A DNA stretch of 64,000 nt from Parvibaculum sp039973015 (GCF_039973015.1 NZ_JBDWLT010000007.1:62001-126000); one strand, 5' to 3'. Positions 40,929-50,534 are shown, counted from the stretch's first letter. Notes: generated by a model not told the origin, from the letters alone. Made by a program: numbers and translations.

Positions 40929-41882
40929 TCAGGCCTTGCCGGGCACCTTTTCCTTGGAAACACCGCCGAGCCCGCCGGTCGTCGCGTCGCGCGTGACACC
41001 GACGGCGAGAAGCACCGGGGCAGCGATGAAGATCGAGGAATAGGTACCGATGAAGATCCCGAAGATCATTGCGAAGGTGAAGCCGCGGATGACCTCGCCC
41101 CCGAAGATGAAAAGTGCCAGCAGCGCAAGCAAGGTCGTGCCGGACGTCATCACCGTGCGCGACAATGTCTGATTGATCGAGAGATCGATCAATTCCGTCA
41201 GCGGCATTTTCTTGTATTTGCGCAGGTTCTCACGAACCCGGTCAAACACGATCACGGTATCGTTCATCGAGTAGCCGACAATCGTGAGCAGCGCAGCGAT
41301 CGATTGAAGGTTGAACTCCATGTCCAGCAGACAGAAGAGCGCCAACGTCGCCATCACGTCATGCACAAGCGCAATCACCGAGCCAAGGCTGAACTGCCAC
41401 TCGAAGCGGAACCAGATATAGATGAGCATCAGCGCGACAGAAACGACGATGGCAAGGATGCCGTCCTGAACCAGTTCTCCGCTGACCTGCGGACCGACCA
41501 CTTCCACACGGCGATACTCGACGCCGTCCCCAAGCGCACTCTTGATCTGCTGAACAACGGCTTGCGAGGCCTTCTCCGCGTCGTCGCCCTGTGGCGATTG
41601 CACACGGATCAGCACATTGTCCGGCTGCCCGAACTGCTGAATTTGCACTTCGCCCAGCCCGAGTCCACCAAGCTCATTGCGAATGTTACCTATATCGGCA
41701 GGGCCTTCGGTCGCGATCTCGATCAGGATACCGCCCTCGAAGTCGATGCCGAAATTCAACCCGCGCGCGAAGAGCAGAACGACGGCGGCGATCATCACGG
41801 CAAGCGAGAGCCCCACCGCGACATAGCGCCAGCGGGTGAAGGAGATTTTCGTATCGTCGGGAATGAGCTTCAGATGTCTCAT
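40929..41882 (-). CDS. secF: Protein translocase subunit SecF
   Basis: 317 residues with six predicted membrane spans and a periplasmic loop after the first. GIDFEGGILIEI and YSMNDTVIVFDRVREN are SecF signatures. With SecD it uses the proton gradient to pull proteins through SecYEG. It lies 21 nt after secD and 5 nt before the Mth938-like gene on the same strand. Confidence 0.97.
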   Translation of the reverse strand: MRHLKLIPDDTKISFTRWRYVAVGLSLAVMIAAVVLLFARGLNFGIDFEGGILIEIATEGPADIGNIRNELGGLGLGEVQIQQFGQPDNVLIRVQSPQGDDAEKASQAVVQQIKSALGDGVEYRRVEVVGPQVSGELVQDGILAIVVSVALMLIYIWFRFEWQFSLGSVIALVHDVMATLALFCLLDMEFNLQSIAALLTIVGYSMNDTVIVFDRVRENLRKYKKMPLTELIDLSINQTLSRTVMTSGTTLLALLALFIFGGEVIRGFTFAMIFGIFIGTYSSIFIAAPVLLAVGVTRDATTGGLGGVSKEKVPGKA

Positions 41883-41903
41883 GATGTCATATTCTCCCGG
41901 CGA

Positions 41904-43511
41904 TCACAGAACGAGGGTTTTCGGACGGCGACGGCGCAGCCATACCGAAACCATGTAGCGGTTGACAGTGAAGGCCGTGAAGACCGACGTAACGATGCCG
42001 ATACCGAGCGTCACAGCGAAGCCACGCACGGGCCCCGACCCCATCTGGAACAGGATCGCAGCCGAGATGAGCGTCGTGATATTCGCATCGAGAATGGAGG
42101 AAAGGGCGCGGTTGTAGCCCGACTCGATCGCGGGGATCGGTCCTTTTCCCGCCGCCACTTCCTCTCGTATTCGCTCATAGATCAGCACATTCGCATCGAC
42201 CGCCATACCAATGGTCAGGACGATGCCCGCGATGCCGGGCAGCGTAAGCGTTGCCTGAAGCACCGAGAGAACGGCAAAGACCATCGCAATGTTCAAAATG
42301 AGCGCAATGTTCGCAAGGACGCCAAAGAAGCCGTAACTGGCAATCATGAAGAGGACGACTGCCACAGAGCCGATGATAGCGGCGATTTCACCGGCCCGGA
42401 TCGAATCCGCGCCGAGGCCGGGGCCAACTGTCCGCTCTTCGAGCACACTGATCGCCACGGGAAGCGCGCCTGAGCGAAGCAAAATCGCGAGGTTGTTTGC
42501 TTCCTGAACGGAGAAACTGCCGCTGATCTGGCCCTGCCCGCCCATGATCGGCTCGCGGATCACCGGGGCGCTGATGACTTCATTGTCGAGCACGATGGCA
42601 AAAGGCCGCCCCACATTGTCACGAGTGACTTCGCCGAACTGTCGCGCACCGGTTGTATCGAACTTGAAATTGACGACGGGCTCCCCTGTCCGCTGGTCGA
42701 AGCCGGGTTGCGCATCGGTCAGCCGGTCGCCGCCAACCATGATGCGCCGCTCGACGAGCACCGGCGCCTTGGGCTCATCGACCGTGTAAAGCAGCTCCGT
42801 CCCGGCAGGAACGCTGCGCGTCGCCAGCGCCTGCTGGCCCGACATCGCGTTACTCACGAGACGGAAGTTCATTTTTGCGGTCTTGCCGAGCAGCGCCTTC
42901 AATTGGCCCGGATCGTCGAGACCCGGCACCTGCACCAGAATTCTGTCGATGCCCTGCTGCTGGATGACCGGCTCGGTCGTGCCGAGTTCATCGATACGGC
43001 GGCGAACAATCTCGATCGACTGCTGCACCGCGGACTGAACCCTGGCGCGCTTTGCCGCGTCGCTGAGGGCAATGGAGACCGTCTGTCCCTCGGCCTCGAT
43101 CAGAAGATCGCGCTCCGGCAGCGTGGAAAACTGGTTGCCGCTGACGACGGAGGAAAGGCCTTCGATAGCCTCCTCCGCCTTTTCCGCATCATCCCCATTG
43201 GTGATGCTCACAACGACATTGCCGCCATGAATACCGAGCCCCGTATAGGGAATGCCCTCGTCGCGCAGCGTACTGCGCACCTCGCCCACCAGATCCTGCA
43301 GGCGCTCGCGAACCAGCGCATCGGTTTCAAGGCCGAGCAGCAGGTAGGAACCGCCGCGCAGGTCGAGACCGAGATTGATTTGCTGGTTGGGAAGCCAGCC
43401 AGGAATGTCCTCCAGCTGCGACTTCGGCACGAAATTCGGCGCCGTGTAGACCAGCCCCGCAATGCAGAGGATGTAGATAAGAACGATCTTCCAGCGGTCG
43501 AAATGCAGCAT
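41904..43511 (-). CDS. secD: Protein translocase subunit SecD
   Basis: 535 residues. First span near residues 8-25, then a large periplasmic domain with GLDLRGGSYLLLG, then five spans at the C-terminus. GMAVDANVLIYERIREE is the conserved SecD proton-path motif. Works with SecF and YajC on SecYEG. The gene is 39 nt after yajC and 21 nt before secF. Confidence 0.97.
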   Translation of the reverse strand: MLHFDRWKIVLIYILCIAGLVYTAPNFVPKSQLEDIPGWLPNQQINLGLDLRGGSYLLLGLETDALVRERLQDLVGEVRSTLRDEGIPYTGLGIHGGNVVVSITNGDDAEKAEEAIEGLSSVVSGNQFSTLPERDLLIEAEGQTVSIALSDAAKRARVQSAVQQSIEIVRRRIDELGTTEPVIQQQGIDRILVQVPGLDDPGQLKALLGKTAKMNFRLVSNAMSGQQALATRSVPAGTELLYTVDEPKAPVLVERRIMVGGDRLTDAQPGFDQRTGEPVVNFKFDTTGARQFGEVTRDNVGRPFAIVLDNEVISAPVIREPIMGGQGQISGSFSVQEANNLAILLRSGALPVAISVLEERTVGPGLGADSIRAGEIAAIIGSVAVVLFMIASYGFFGVLANIALILNIAMVFAVLSVLQATLTLPGIAGIVLTIGMAVDANVLIYERIREEVAAGKGPIPAIESGYNRALSSILDANITTLISAAILFQMGSGPVRGFAVTLGIGIVTSVFTAFTVNRYMVSVWLRRRRPKTLVL

Positions 43512-43550
43512 GGCGGATTGCCCCCTCCCGGGCGGCTGAGAGCTTGCGGC

Positions 43551-43868
43551 TTAGGACGGGGTGTTGGTGTTCGCGGGGACCGGCTCGGACTTGGAGCGCA
43601 CCTCGCTGAGTGTCCCCTTGACGACGCGGACGCGAACATTCTCGGCGATTTCGACCGTGATCTCGCCTTCATCCACCTTGGTGACCTTGCCGACGAGTCC
43701 GCCCGCCGTCACCACCACGTCGCCACGGCGAACATTGGCGACCATTTCGCGATGTTCCTTCACGCGGCGCTGCTGAGGACGCAGCACGAGGAAGTACATG
43801 ATCGCAAAAAGCGCGATGAACGGAAAAAGCTGGATCATGAAATCCGAAGCGCCGCCGGCTCCACCCAT
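43551..43868 (-). CDS. yajC: Preprotein translocase subunit YajC
   Basis: 105 residues. One membrane span at about 10-30 (LFPFIALFAIMYFLVLRPQQRR) and a small KOW-like cytoplasmic domain (NVRRGDVVVTAGGLVGKV). Accessory protein of SecDF. First gene of yajC-secD-secF-Mth938. Its promoter must lie in the 214-nt gap to the divergent ATPase gene. Confidence 0.96.
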   Translation of the reverse strand: MGGAGGASDFMIQLFPFIALFAIMYFLVLRPQQRRVKEHREMVANVRRGDVVVTAGGLVGKVTKVDEGEITVEIAENVRVRVVKGTLSEVRSKSEPVPANTNTPS

Positions 43869-44082
43869 TGAAGTCTCCTGTTATGGCCGTTTTCACGGCG
43901 GAACCGCTTGTCGAAAGAGGCCGCCTCAGACTGAATTGCGCCGGACTATACCGGCCAGCCGGGCATTTGCAAACAAGCCCGGGCGCCTTGCGTGGACGCA
44001 GCTAAGTTTTGGGATATACAGGGATTTCCAGAGGCAGGGGCAGCCCCGCCTCCACTGGCGATCTCTCTTGCGAGCACTGCAC

Positions 44083-44943
44083 ATGACCAGTTCCTCCGAA
44101 ACGGCAAATCTCCTGACCCGCATCGCCGAAGCGCTCGAACGGTTGGCCCCGCCACGCCCCTCCGATGCCTCGCTCGACGCGGCAGACGCCTTCGTATGGA
44201 ACGCGGAAGAAGGGCGTCTCGACCCTGTGCAGGAGGTCGCCCGCGTGGATCTCTCCCTCATCAAGGGAATCGACCGGCTCCGCGATATTCTGCTCGATAA
44301 TACCCGCCGCTTCGCCAAAGGGCTGCCCGCCAATAATGCGCTTCTCTGGGGCGCACGTGGCATGGGCAAAAGCTCCATGGTCAAGGCCGCTCATGCCGCC
44401 GTGAACGCGGAAAAGCCGGGCAACCTCATCCTCATCGAAATCCACAGAGAGGACATCGAGAGCCTGCCCCGCCTGATGACGCAACTGCGCACGCAGGACC
44501 GGCGCGCCATCATTTTCTGCGACGATCTCTCCTTCGACCATGACGACACCAGCTACAAATCGCTGAAGGCGGTTCTCGAAGGGGGCATCGAGGGGCGTCC
44601 GAAGAATGTGATTTTCTATGCGACCTCGAATCGCCGGCACCTGATGCCGCGTGACATGATGGAGAACGAGCGTTCGACTGCGATCAACCCCTCCGAAGCA
44701 GTCGAGGAAAAGGTCTCGCTGTCGGACCGCTTCGGCCTCTGGCTCGGCTTCCACAATTGCAGCCAGGACGACTATCTCGACATGGTGTCCGGCTATGCCG
44801 CTCATTACGGGCTGAAGATAGAGCCTGAAACGCTGAAGGCCGAAGCCATCGAGTGGTCGGCAACACGGGGCTCGCGCTCCGGTCGCGTTGCCTGGCAATT
44901 CATTCAGGATCTCGCGGGACGCCTCGGCCAGAACCTCGGCTAG
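44083..44943 (+). CDS. DUF815 AAA+ ATPase
   Basis: 286 residues from ATG 44083. Walker A is GARGMGKSSMVKA near residue 88; Walker B is IIFCDDLSFD near 140; a sensor-like YATSNRRHL follows. The N-terminal 75 residues are helical. The family is widespread in alphaproteobacteria, often beside yajC, but has no defined substrate. Its stop codon shares the CTAG with the convergent LysM gene. Confidence 0.9.
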   Translation: MTSSSETANLLTRIAEALERLAPPRPSDASLDAADAFVWNAEEGRLDPVQEVARVDLSLIKGIDRLRDILLDNTRRFAKGLPANNALLWGARGMGKSSMVKAAHAAVNAEKPGNLILIEIHREDIESLPRLMTQLRTQDRRAIIFCDDLSFDHDDTSYKSLKAVLEGGIEGRPKNVIFYATSNRRHLMPRDMMENERSTAINPSEAVEEKVSLSDRFGLWLGFHNCSQDDYLDMVSGYAAHYGLKIEPETLKAEAIEWSATRGSRSGRVAWQFIQDLAGRLGQNLG

Positions 44944-45944
44944 CGCCCGATTACCGTCTGCGGATCGATCGCCTTTGCGCCCTGTCGAACCTCGAAATGG
45001 ACCTGCGGCGTCACCACGCTCCCGGAATTACCCGCCAGCGATATTGTCTGTCCGCGAGCAACCGTGTCGCCGCGCTGTACCAGCAGCTTGCTGTTATGCG
45101 CGTAGGCCGTCATCCAGCCATTTTCATGACGGACAAGAAGCAGGTTGCCATAGCCCTTGAGCTCGTTGCCCGAATAGGCAACGACGCCGCTCTGCGCCGC
45201 ACGGACCGGAGCCCCCATATCGGCCGCGATATTGATACCGTCATTGTGGAGCCCGTTTGCTTTCGGCCCATAGGTCGAAAGTATCTTGCCTTCAACCGGC
45301 CATATCAGGCTCCCGGCTGCGGCTGGCGGCGATGGCAGGGGCTCTTTCCGGGCGGCCGTATTGGACGCGGTGCGCACAGGTGCGGCGGTAGATGTTGCAG
45401 GCCGTGCAAGCGGCACAGGGCCACCAGCCTGCGAGGGTGCGGAGGTGCTTGGCGCAGAGGCCGTGCGCACCGGCTCGCGCGAAGGCACCTGCAGCTTCTG
45501 GCCAGCCTTGATTGTGTAAGGCGGCGGAATCCGATTGAGGCTTGTAAGCGAGGTTACGTCGACGCTGTACATGCGCGAAATGCTGTAGGCCGTCTCTCCG
45601 CGCTGTACCACATGAAAGCGGCCGGCCGGAATCTTCAGCCGTTGACCTACCTCGATATCGTAGGGGGCGCGAAGCCCGTTTGCATCAATCACGGCGCGAA
45701 GCGGCACATCATGCGCCCGGGCAATGCTGTAGACCGTGTCGCCGCGCCGGACGACATAAGTGCCGCCGGGAGCCACCGTATCGATCGGGCGCGACATGGG
45801 CGTACCGCGAGGCTGCTGGCTGCGGGCACCCTGCGGTTCGTCCCACCAGGGTCGTTCGCCGCCGCCGCAGGCCGCAAGAAAGCCGAGAAGGGCCAGCGCA
45901 ACAGCCAGCCTTCCCCCTCTCCGCATCTGATCGCGCCGCCCCAT
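44940..45944 (-). CDS. LysM/M23 lipoprotein, NlpD-like with degenerate peptidase site
   Basis: 334 residues. A lipobox LAAC lies near residue 26. Two LysM domains (YVVRRGDTVYSIA near 64, HVVQRGETAYSIS near 110) bind peptidoglycan. A Pro/Ala/Thr linker leads to a LytM (M23) domain from about 212. Metal ligands are incomplete: HNDGINIAA replaces HxGxDI, and PQVHFEV has Gln where the HxH motif needs His. Such degenerate LytM proteins act as activators of cell-wall amidases (NlpD, EnvC). It is the last gene of the thirteen-gene minus-strand run; pcm is 33 nt upstream. Confidence 0.88.
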   Translation of the reverse strand: MGRRDQMRRGGRLAVALALLGFLAACGGGERPWWDEPQGARSQQPRGTPMSRPIDTVAPGGTYVVRRGDTVYSIARAHDVPLRAVIDANGLRAPYDIEVGQRLKIPAGRFHVVQRGETAYSISRMYSVDVTSLTSLNRIPPPYTIKAGQKLQVPSREPVRTASAPSTSAPSQAGGPVPLARPATSTAAPVRTASNTAARKEPLPSPPAAAGSLIWPVEGKILSTYGPKANGLHNDGINIAADMGAPVRAAQSGVVAYSGNELKGYGNLLLVRHENGWMTAYAHNSKLLVQRGDTVARGQTISLAGNSGSVVTPQVHFEVRQGAKAIDPQTVIGR

Positions 45945-45977
45945 ATGGCCTCGCTGCCTCCGTCCCGGAACCGCCGC

Positions 45978-46646
45978 TCAGGACTCCTTCGCCACGCCTT
46001 CTACAAGCGGCACAAAACGCACTGGCAAAAGTTCTTCGCGTTTCACACCATCCCCTGTCCGTTCGATGCGTACAAGCTTCTGCTCGCCCCGATTGCCGGA
46101 AATGGCAACAGGAACAATCATTAACCCGCCCTCTTTCAACTGGTCTACGAGATTCTGGGGCACCGCGGGCGCCGCCGCGGTGACGATGATTCGGTCGAAA
46201 GGCGCCTGCTCCGGCCAGCCCTTGCCGCCATCGCCGACCTTCGCCGTGATGTTGTGGATGCGCAAATCGTCGAAGCGTTTGAGCGCATCATTGAGAAGCG
46301 TTCGGTAACGCTCGATGGTGTAGACCCGCCTGCAAAGCCGCGCGAGAACAGCCGCCTGATAGCCCGAGCCCGTACCGACCTCCAGCACCTTCATGCGCTC
46401 GCCGACGCGGAGCTGCTCTGTCATGTAGGCAACGATATAGGGCTGGCTGATCGTCTGCCCGCATTCGATGGGCAGCGCATGGTCCTCATAGGCTTGCTTG
46501 CGAAAGCTGCCGGAAATGAATTTTTCGCGGGGTACGCGCTCAAGGGCCGAGAGCACACGATTGTCGCGAATGCCCTGACGCCGGAGCCCCATGATGAGTT
46601 CGATCTTTTCGTGCTCAACTTCGTCCATGGACGGCTCTTCGTTCAC
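45978..46646 (-). CDS. pcm: Protein-L-isoaspartate O-methyltransferase
   Basis: 222 residues. Repairs isoaspartyl residues in aged proteins with SAM. VPREKFI, QTISQPYIVAYMTE and the SAM-binding VLEVGTGSGYQAAVLA are characteristic; DRIIVTAAAPAVP completes the fold. It lies 11 nt after surE, a pairing conserved across many proteobacteria (surE-pcm), followed by the LysM gene. Confidence 0.97.
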   Translation of the reverse strand: MNEEPSMDEVEHEKIELIMGLRRQGIRDNRVLSALERVPREKFISGSFRKQAYEDHALPIECGQTISQPYIVAYMTEQLRVGERMKVLEVGTGSGYQAAVLARLCRRVYTIERYRTLLNDALKRFDDLRIHNITAKVGDGGKGWPEQAPFDRIIVTAAAPAVPQNLVDQLKEGGLMIVPVAISGNRGEQKLVRIERTGDGVKREELLPVRFVPLVEGVAKES

Positions 46647-46657
46647 GGGCGCTACGG

Positions 46658-47482
46658 TCAGGACTTGCGGCGCTTCACAGGACCGGCCAGCGAACCGAGA
46701 GCCTCATTGAGCCTCTTCGCGGTCCGCTGATGCGTAAGATCCATGTGCAGCGGCGTAACGGTGATACGGCCCTCATAAATCGCGCGAAGGTCAGTTCCCT
46801 GCGGCGGATTGCTGAGGATGCGCTCGAAACCAAGCCAGTAATAGGGTGTGTTGCGGGCGTCGATGCGTTCCTCGACACGGACCAGAGACTGATCTCGCTT
46901 ACCCTGCCGCGTGACCTCGATGCCTGTGACCGAGCCGGGGACGACATCCGGGAAATTGATATTGATCAGCACTTCCCGCGGCCAGCCAGCAGCAATGAGC
47001 TTCTTCAATATGTCGGGCGCGAAATGCTCTGCCGTCGTCCACTTCACTTTGGACTGACCGGAAAAGCCGAATGCCTGACTGAGCGCAACCGAGGGTATGC
47101 CGAGTTGAGTGCCTTCCATCGCCGCTGCAATGGTGCCCGAATAGGTGACATCATCGGCAATGTTCTGTCCGCGGTTGACGCCGGAGAGTACGAGGTCGGG
47201 CTCGTTATCCTTCATGATATGGCGCACCGCCATGAGCACGCAGTCGGAAGGCGTACCGCGCACGGCATAACGCTTCGCATTCATCTTGCGCACACGCAGC
47301 GGATTGGCGAGCGAAAGCGAATGCGCGGAGCCGCTTTGTTCCTCCTCCGGCGCTACCACCCAGACATCCTTGCTGAGCTTGCGGGCAATCTTCTCCAGAA
47401 CCTTGAGGCCTGGCGCATGAATGCCGTCATCATTCGTGACGAGGATTCGAAGTCCGCCTGTACCGCTCTTGCCCTTAGCCAT
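46658..47482 (-). CDS. surE: 5'/3'-nucleotidase SurE
   Basis: 274 residues from ATG 47482; a TTG nine bases upstream is also possible and lies nearer to a GGAGGT site. TNDDGIHAPG (metal-binding Asp pair) is near residue 18, then GTPSDCV and SGVNRGQNIADDVTYSGT. A stationary-phase nucleoside monophosphate phosphatase. The start overlaps the serS end by 8 nt, and pcm follows 11 nt downstream. Confidence 0.96.
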   Translation of the reverse strand: MAKGKSGTGGLRILVTNDDGIHAPGLKVLEKIARKLSKDVWVVAPEEEQSGSAHSLSLANPLRVRKMNAKRYAVRGTPSDCVLMAVRHIMKDNEPDLVLSGVNRGQNIADDVTYSGTIAAAMEGTQLGIPSVALSQAFGFSGQSKVKWTTAEHFAPDILKKLIAAGWPREVLININFPDVVPGSVTGIEVTRQGKRDQSLVRVEERIDARNTPYYWLGFERILSNPPQGTDLRAIYEGRITVTPLHMDLTHQRTAKRLNEALGSLAGPVKRRKS

Positions 47483-48782
47483 GAGATGCAATGACCTCCA
47501 GCCCGCCCATATAGGGCTTGAGCACCTCCGGTACCGCGATGCTGCCGTCTTCCTGCTGGTAGTTCTCCATCACCGCAACAAGCGTACGACCGACCGCAAG
47601 CCCCGAACCGTTCAACGTGTGAACGAACCGCGTGTTCTTCTCGCCCTTGGGACGGAACCGCGCATTCATGCGCCGCGCCTGAAAGTCCCCGCAGACGGAG
47701 CAGGAGGAAATCTCGCGATAGGCATTCTGCCCCGGCAGCCAGACCTCGATGTCGTAAGTCTTGCGCGAGGCGAAGCCCATGTCTCCGGTCGAAAGCGTCA
47801 TCACCCGGTAGTGGAGGTCGAGCCGCTGCAGCACTTCCTCGGCGCAGGCGACCATGCGCTCATGCTCGGCAAGGGAGGCCTCGGGCGTCGTGATCGAGAC
47901 GAGTTCGACCTTGGAGAACTGATGCTGACGGATGAGCCCGCGCGTATCGCGCCCCGCCGCCCCCGCCTCCGCCCGGAAACACGCGGTATAGGCGGTGAAG
48001 CGCTTCGGCAGCTCCTCCTCGGAAAGAATGGTCTCGCGCACGAGATTCGTTAGCGGCACTTCAGCGGTCGGGATCAGCCAGTATTTCTCCTGGTCGTCCC
48101 GGGAAAGCCCCTTGAAAGTCGCGAACTGATCATCCTCGAACTTTGGAAGCTGCGCCGTGCCAAACATGGCCTCGTCGCGCACCATCAAGGGCGGCATGAC
48201 TTCGGTATAGCCGAACTCGCTCGTGTGCAGGTCGACCATGAAATTGCCGATGGCGCGTTCGAGCCGCGCGAGCGGACCCTTGAGCACCGAGAAGCGCGCG
48301 CCCGAGAGCTTGGCCGCCGTCTCGAAATCCATCAGGCCGAGCGCCTCGCCGAGGTCGAAATGCTCCTTCGGCTCGAAATTCATCTGCCGTGCGGCGCCAT
48401 GCTCGTGATGCACTACATTGGCGCTCTCGTCGGCACCGACGGGCACTTCGTCCAGCGGAATATTGGGGATCGAGGCGAGAGCGGCGTGAAGCTCGGCATT
48501 GACCGCCCGCTCCTCTTCCTCACTTGCCTGAATTTTGCTTTTCAGCGAGGCAACCTCGTCCATCAGCTTCCGGGCGAGGTCTTCATCCTTCTTGGCCTTC
48601 GCCTGCCCGATCAGCTTCGAGGCGTCGTTGCGGCTCTGCTGCATTTCCTGGAGCGAGGTAATGACCTTGCGCCGTCGCTCGTCGATCTCGATGAGGCGCG
48701 CGGATTGAGGGTCGAGCCCGCGCTTCGCGAGACCTGCATCGAATGCCTGAGCGTCGTCGCGAATGGCTTTGATGTCGAACAT
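47475..48782 (-). CDS. serS: Serine--tRNA ligase
   Basis: 435 residues from the Met at 48782 (MFDIKAIRDDAQAF); a longer frame to 49049 is antisense to tatC. An N-terminal long coiled-coil arm (about 25-105, rich in Glu/Lys/Arg) contacts tRNA. Class II motifs: motif 2 in TAYTACFRAEAGAAGRDTRGL and motif 3 in NGSGLAVGRTLVAVMENYQ. It charges tRNA-Ser, also the first step for selenocysteine where used. Lies 139 nt after tatC. Confidence 0.98.
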   Translation of the reverse strand: MFDIKAIRDDAQAFDAGLAKRGLDPQSARLIEIDERRRKVITSLQEMQQSRNDASKLIGQAKAKKDEDLARKLMDEVASLKSKIQASEEEERAVNAELHAALASIPNIPLDEVPVGADESANVVHHEHGAARQMNFEPKEHFDLGEALGLMDFETAAKLSGARFSVLKGPLARLERAIGNFMVDLHTSEFGYTEVMPPLMVRDEAMFGTAQLPKFEDDQFATFKGLSRDDQEKYWLIPTAEVPLTNLVRETILSEEELPKRFTAYTACFRAEAGAAGRDTRGLIRQHQFSKVELVSITTPEASLAEHERMVACAEEVLQRLDLHYRVMTLSTGDMGFASRKTYDIEVWLPGQNAYREISSCSVCGDFQARRMNARFRPKGEKNTRFVHTLNGSGLAVGRTLVAVMENYQQEDGSIAVPEVLKPYMGGLEVIASHG

Positions 48783-48921
48783 GACACCCCGAAGGTGATG
48801 AGATTTTCCGGAATGCGGAAGCGCGAAACACGGCCGAATCGGCCGCGATCCGCCTACCCGCTTGTCGCGCGCTCTGTATACGCGGAAGGGCCCGAAGCGT
48901 CCAGACAAGGCCCGTGCGGGA

Positions 48922-49755
48922 TTATCCCTCCCCGGTTTCCTCTGGGTCCCCGGCTTCATCCGCCTCTTCGGCGGCGGCCTTCTTTTCCGCCCATGCGACG
49001 GCGAAAATCGACAGCTCATAGAGGAGCAGTGTCGGCACTCCAAGGGCAACCTGGCTGAAGAAGTCCGGCGGCGTCAGGAAAGCAGCGATGGCGAAGATGA
49101 TAACGATGGCAAAGCGCCGGCCCCTCCTGAGCTGGGCGGAGTTCACGATCCCGGCCCGCGCAAGCAAGGTCAATATCACCGGCAACTGGAAGCAGATACC
49201 GAAGGCCAGGATGAAGGCTGTAACGAGGTTCAGGTATTCACTAACCCGGGGCAGCAATTCGATGACAGCTTCGCCCTCCCCGCCCGACTGCTGCATGCCC
49301 ATGAAGAAGTTGAGCGTAATAGGCAGGGCCACGAAGTAGACCAGCGCCGCACCGGAAAGGAACAGAATGGGCGTCGCGATCAGATAGGGAATAAAAGCCC
49401 CGCGCTCATGTTTGTAGAGTCCGGGCGCTACAAACATGTAGATCTGCGCCGCAATGATCGGGAAGGCGATGAAGATCGCTCCGAACATCGACAGCTTGAG
49501 CTGGGTCAGGAAAAACTCTTGCGGGGCCGTGTAGATAAGATGCGCGCCCCCATCGGCGGCGACGATCCGGTTATAAGGCTCGACCAGCAGGTTGAAGATG
49601 TACTTGGCGAAAAAGAAACAGATGCCGAAGCCGACACCGAAAGCCAGCAGCACCTTGATCAGCCGCGTACGCAACTCGATCAGATGATCCAGCAAAGGTG
49701 CCCGTGAGGCCTCGATATCATCGTCGGGATTGGGCTCGGCGGAAGAGGTGCTCAT
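48922..49755 (-). CDS. tatC: Sec-independent protein translocase TatC
   Basis: 277 residues. Six membrane spans; the N-terminal LLDHLIELRTRLIK carries the conserved Glu of the twin-arginine binding site, and FIPYLIATPILFLSGAALVYF lies mid-protein. The C-terminus is Glu/Ala-rich and cytoplasmic. With TatB it recognises RR signals such as that of the PhoD-like protein at 32.3 kb. It overlaps tatB by 4 nt. Confidence 0.97.
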   Translation of the reverse strand: MSTSSAEPNPDDDIEASRAPLLDHLIELRTRLIKVLLAFGVGFGICFFFAKYIFNLLVEPYNRIVAADGGAHLIYTAPQEFFLTQLKLSMFGAIFIAFPIIAAQIYMFVAPGLYKHERGAFIPYLIATPILFLSGAALVYFVALPITLNFFMGMQQSGGEGEAVIELLPRVSEYLNLVTAFILAFGICFQLPVILTLLARAGIVNSAQLRRGRRFAIVIIFAIAAFLTPPDFFSQVALGVPTLLLYELSIFAVAWAEKKAAAEEADEAGDPEETGEG

Positions 49756-50237
49756 TCACCTTCCTGCTTTGTCTGGGCCCGCTTCTCCGCCGTAATGTCC
49801 CCGGCAGGCATCGGCTCGCTCGCCTCATAGGCGTCGACGGCTTCCGCCTCCCGGATCGCCTCCGCGATCCCCTCAGAAACATCGCCCGTGTCCAGAGGCT
49901 CGCCCCGCTTCTCCTCGGCTTTGGTCGCGGACACGGCGGACGCAGCCGCCCCCGCACCGCCACCACCGATCTTCACCGGTTTGTCCATTTCGCGTTGAAG
50001 CGAACGCATCGGCTCGGTGACCTTGCCGCGAAGGTCGGACACCTCCTTGCGGAGCTCATCCAGCTCGGTTTCCCTGGCAAGGTCTTCAAAGGAATTCTGA
50101 AACTCACGCGCCATGGCTCTGACCTTGGCGGCATACTGGCCAGCCGTACGCATCATCCTCGGCAGATCCCTGGGACCGACGAAGACGATGGCAATGACCA
50201 CAAGGGCCATGAGTTCTGACCATCCGATATCGAACAT
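49752..50237 (-). CDS. tatB: Sec-independent protein translocase TatB
   Basis: 161 residues. N-terminal span MFDIGWSELMALVVIAIVFV followed by GPRDLPRMMRTAGQY and a long amphipathic helix (about 40-80), then an acidic Ala/Glu tail. Contacts TatC to bind cargo. Overlaps tatC by 4 nt (ATGA) and lies 69 nt after tatA. Confidence 0.96.
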   Translation of the reverse strand: MFDIGWSELMALVVIAIVFVGPRDLPRMMRTAGQYAAKVRAMAREFQNSFEDLARETELDELRKEVSDLRGKVTEPMRSLQREMDKPVKIGGGGAGAAASAVSATKAEEKRGEPLDTGDVSEGIAEAIREAEAVDAYEASEPMPAGDITAEKRAQTKQEGE

Positions 50238-50306
50238 ATGCGGTCCTGAAACGCCTCGGCCCCTGACCTCCGTAGAGGTTCCGGGACGAAAGCCCGCCCG
50301 AAGCTG

Positions 50307-50534
50307 TTAGCCGTGGGAGGCCTTGTTCTTCTCCGCGCTCTCCTCGTGAGAGGCTGTCGCATCGATCGTCTTGGGCTCTGGCTGCGCCGACTGAACATCG
50401 TCTTCGTCGGAAAGCCCCTTCTTGAAGCTGCGGATACCCTTCGCAACGTCACCCATCATGTCGGAAATTTTGCCCCTGCCGAACAGCAGCACGATGAGGA
50501 CGAGGACGATCAGGATTTGTGTCCAACCCGGCAT
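50307..50534 (-). CDS. tatA: Sec-independent protein translocase TatA
   Basis: 75 residues from ATG 50534, with GGAG 6 nt upstream; an in-frame TTG at 50546 lacks such spacing. A single span (WTQILIVLVLIVLLFGRGKI) and an amphipathic helix (SDMMGDVAKGIRSFKKGLSD) form the pore-making subunit; the FGRGK hinge resembles the canonical FGxxK. The tail is short and acidic. First of tatA-tatB-tatC. Confidence 0.96.
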   Translation of the reverse strand: MPGWTQILIVLVLIVLLFGRGKISDMMGDVAKGIRSFKKGLSDEDDVQSAQPEPKTIDATASHEESAEKNKASHG

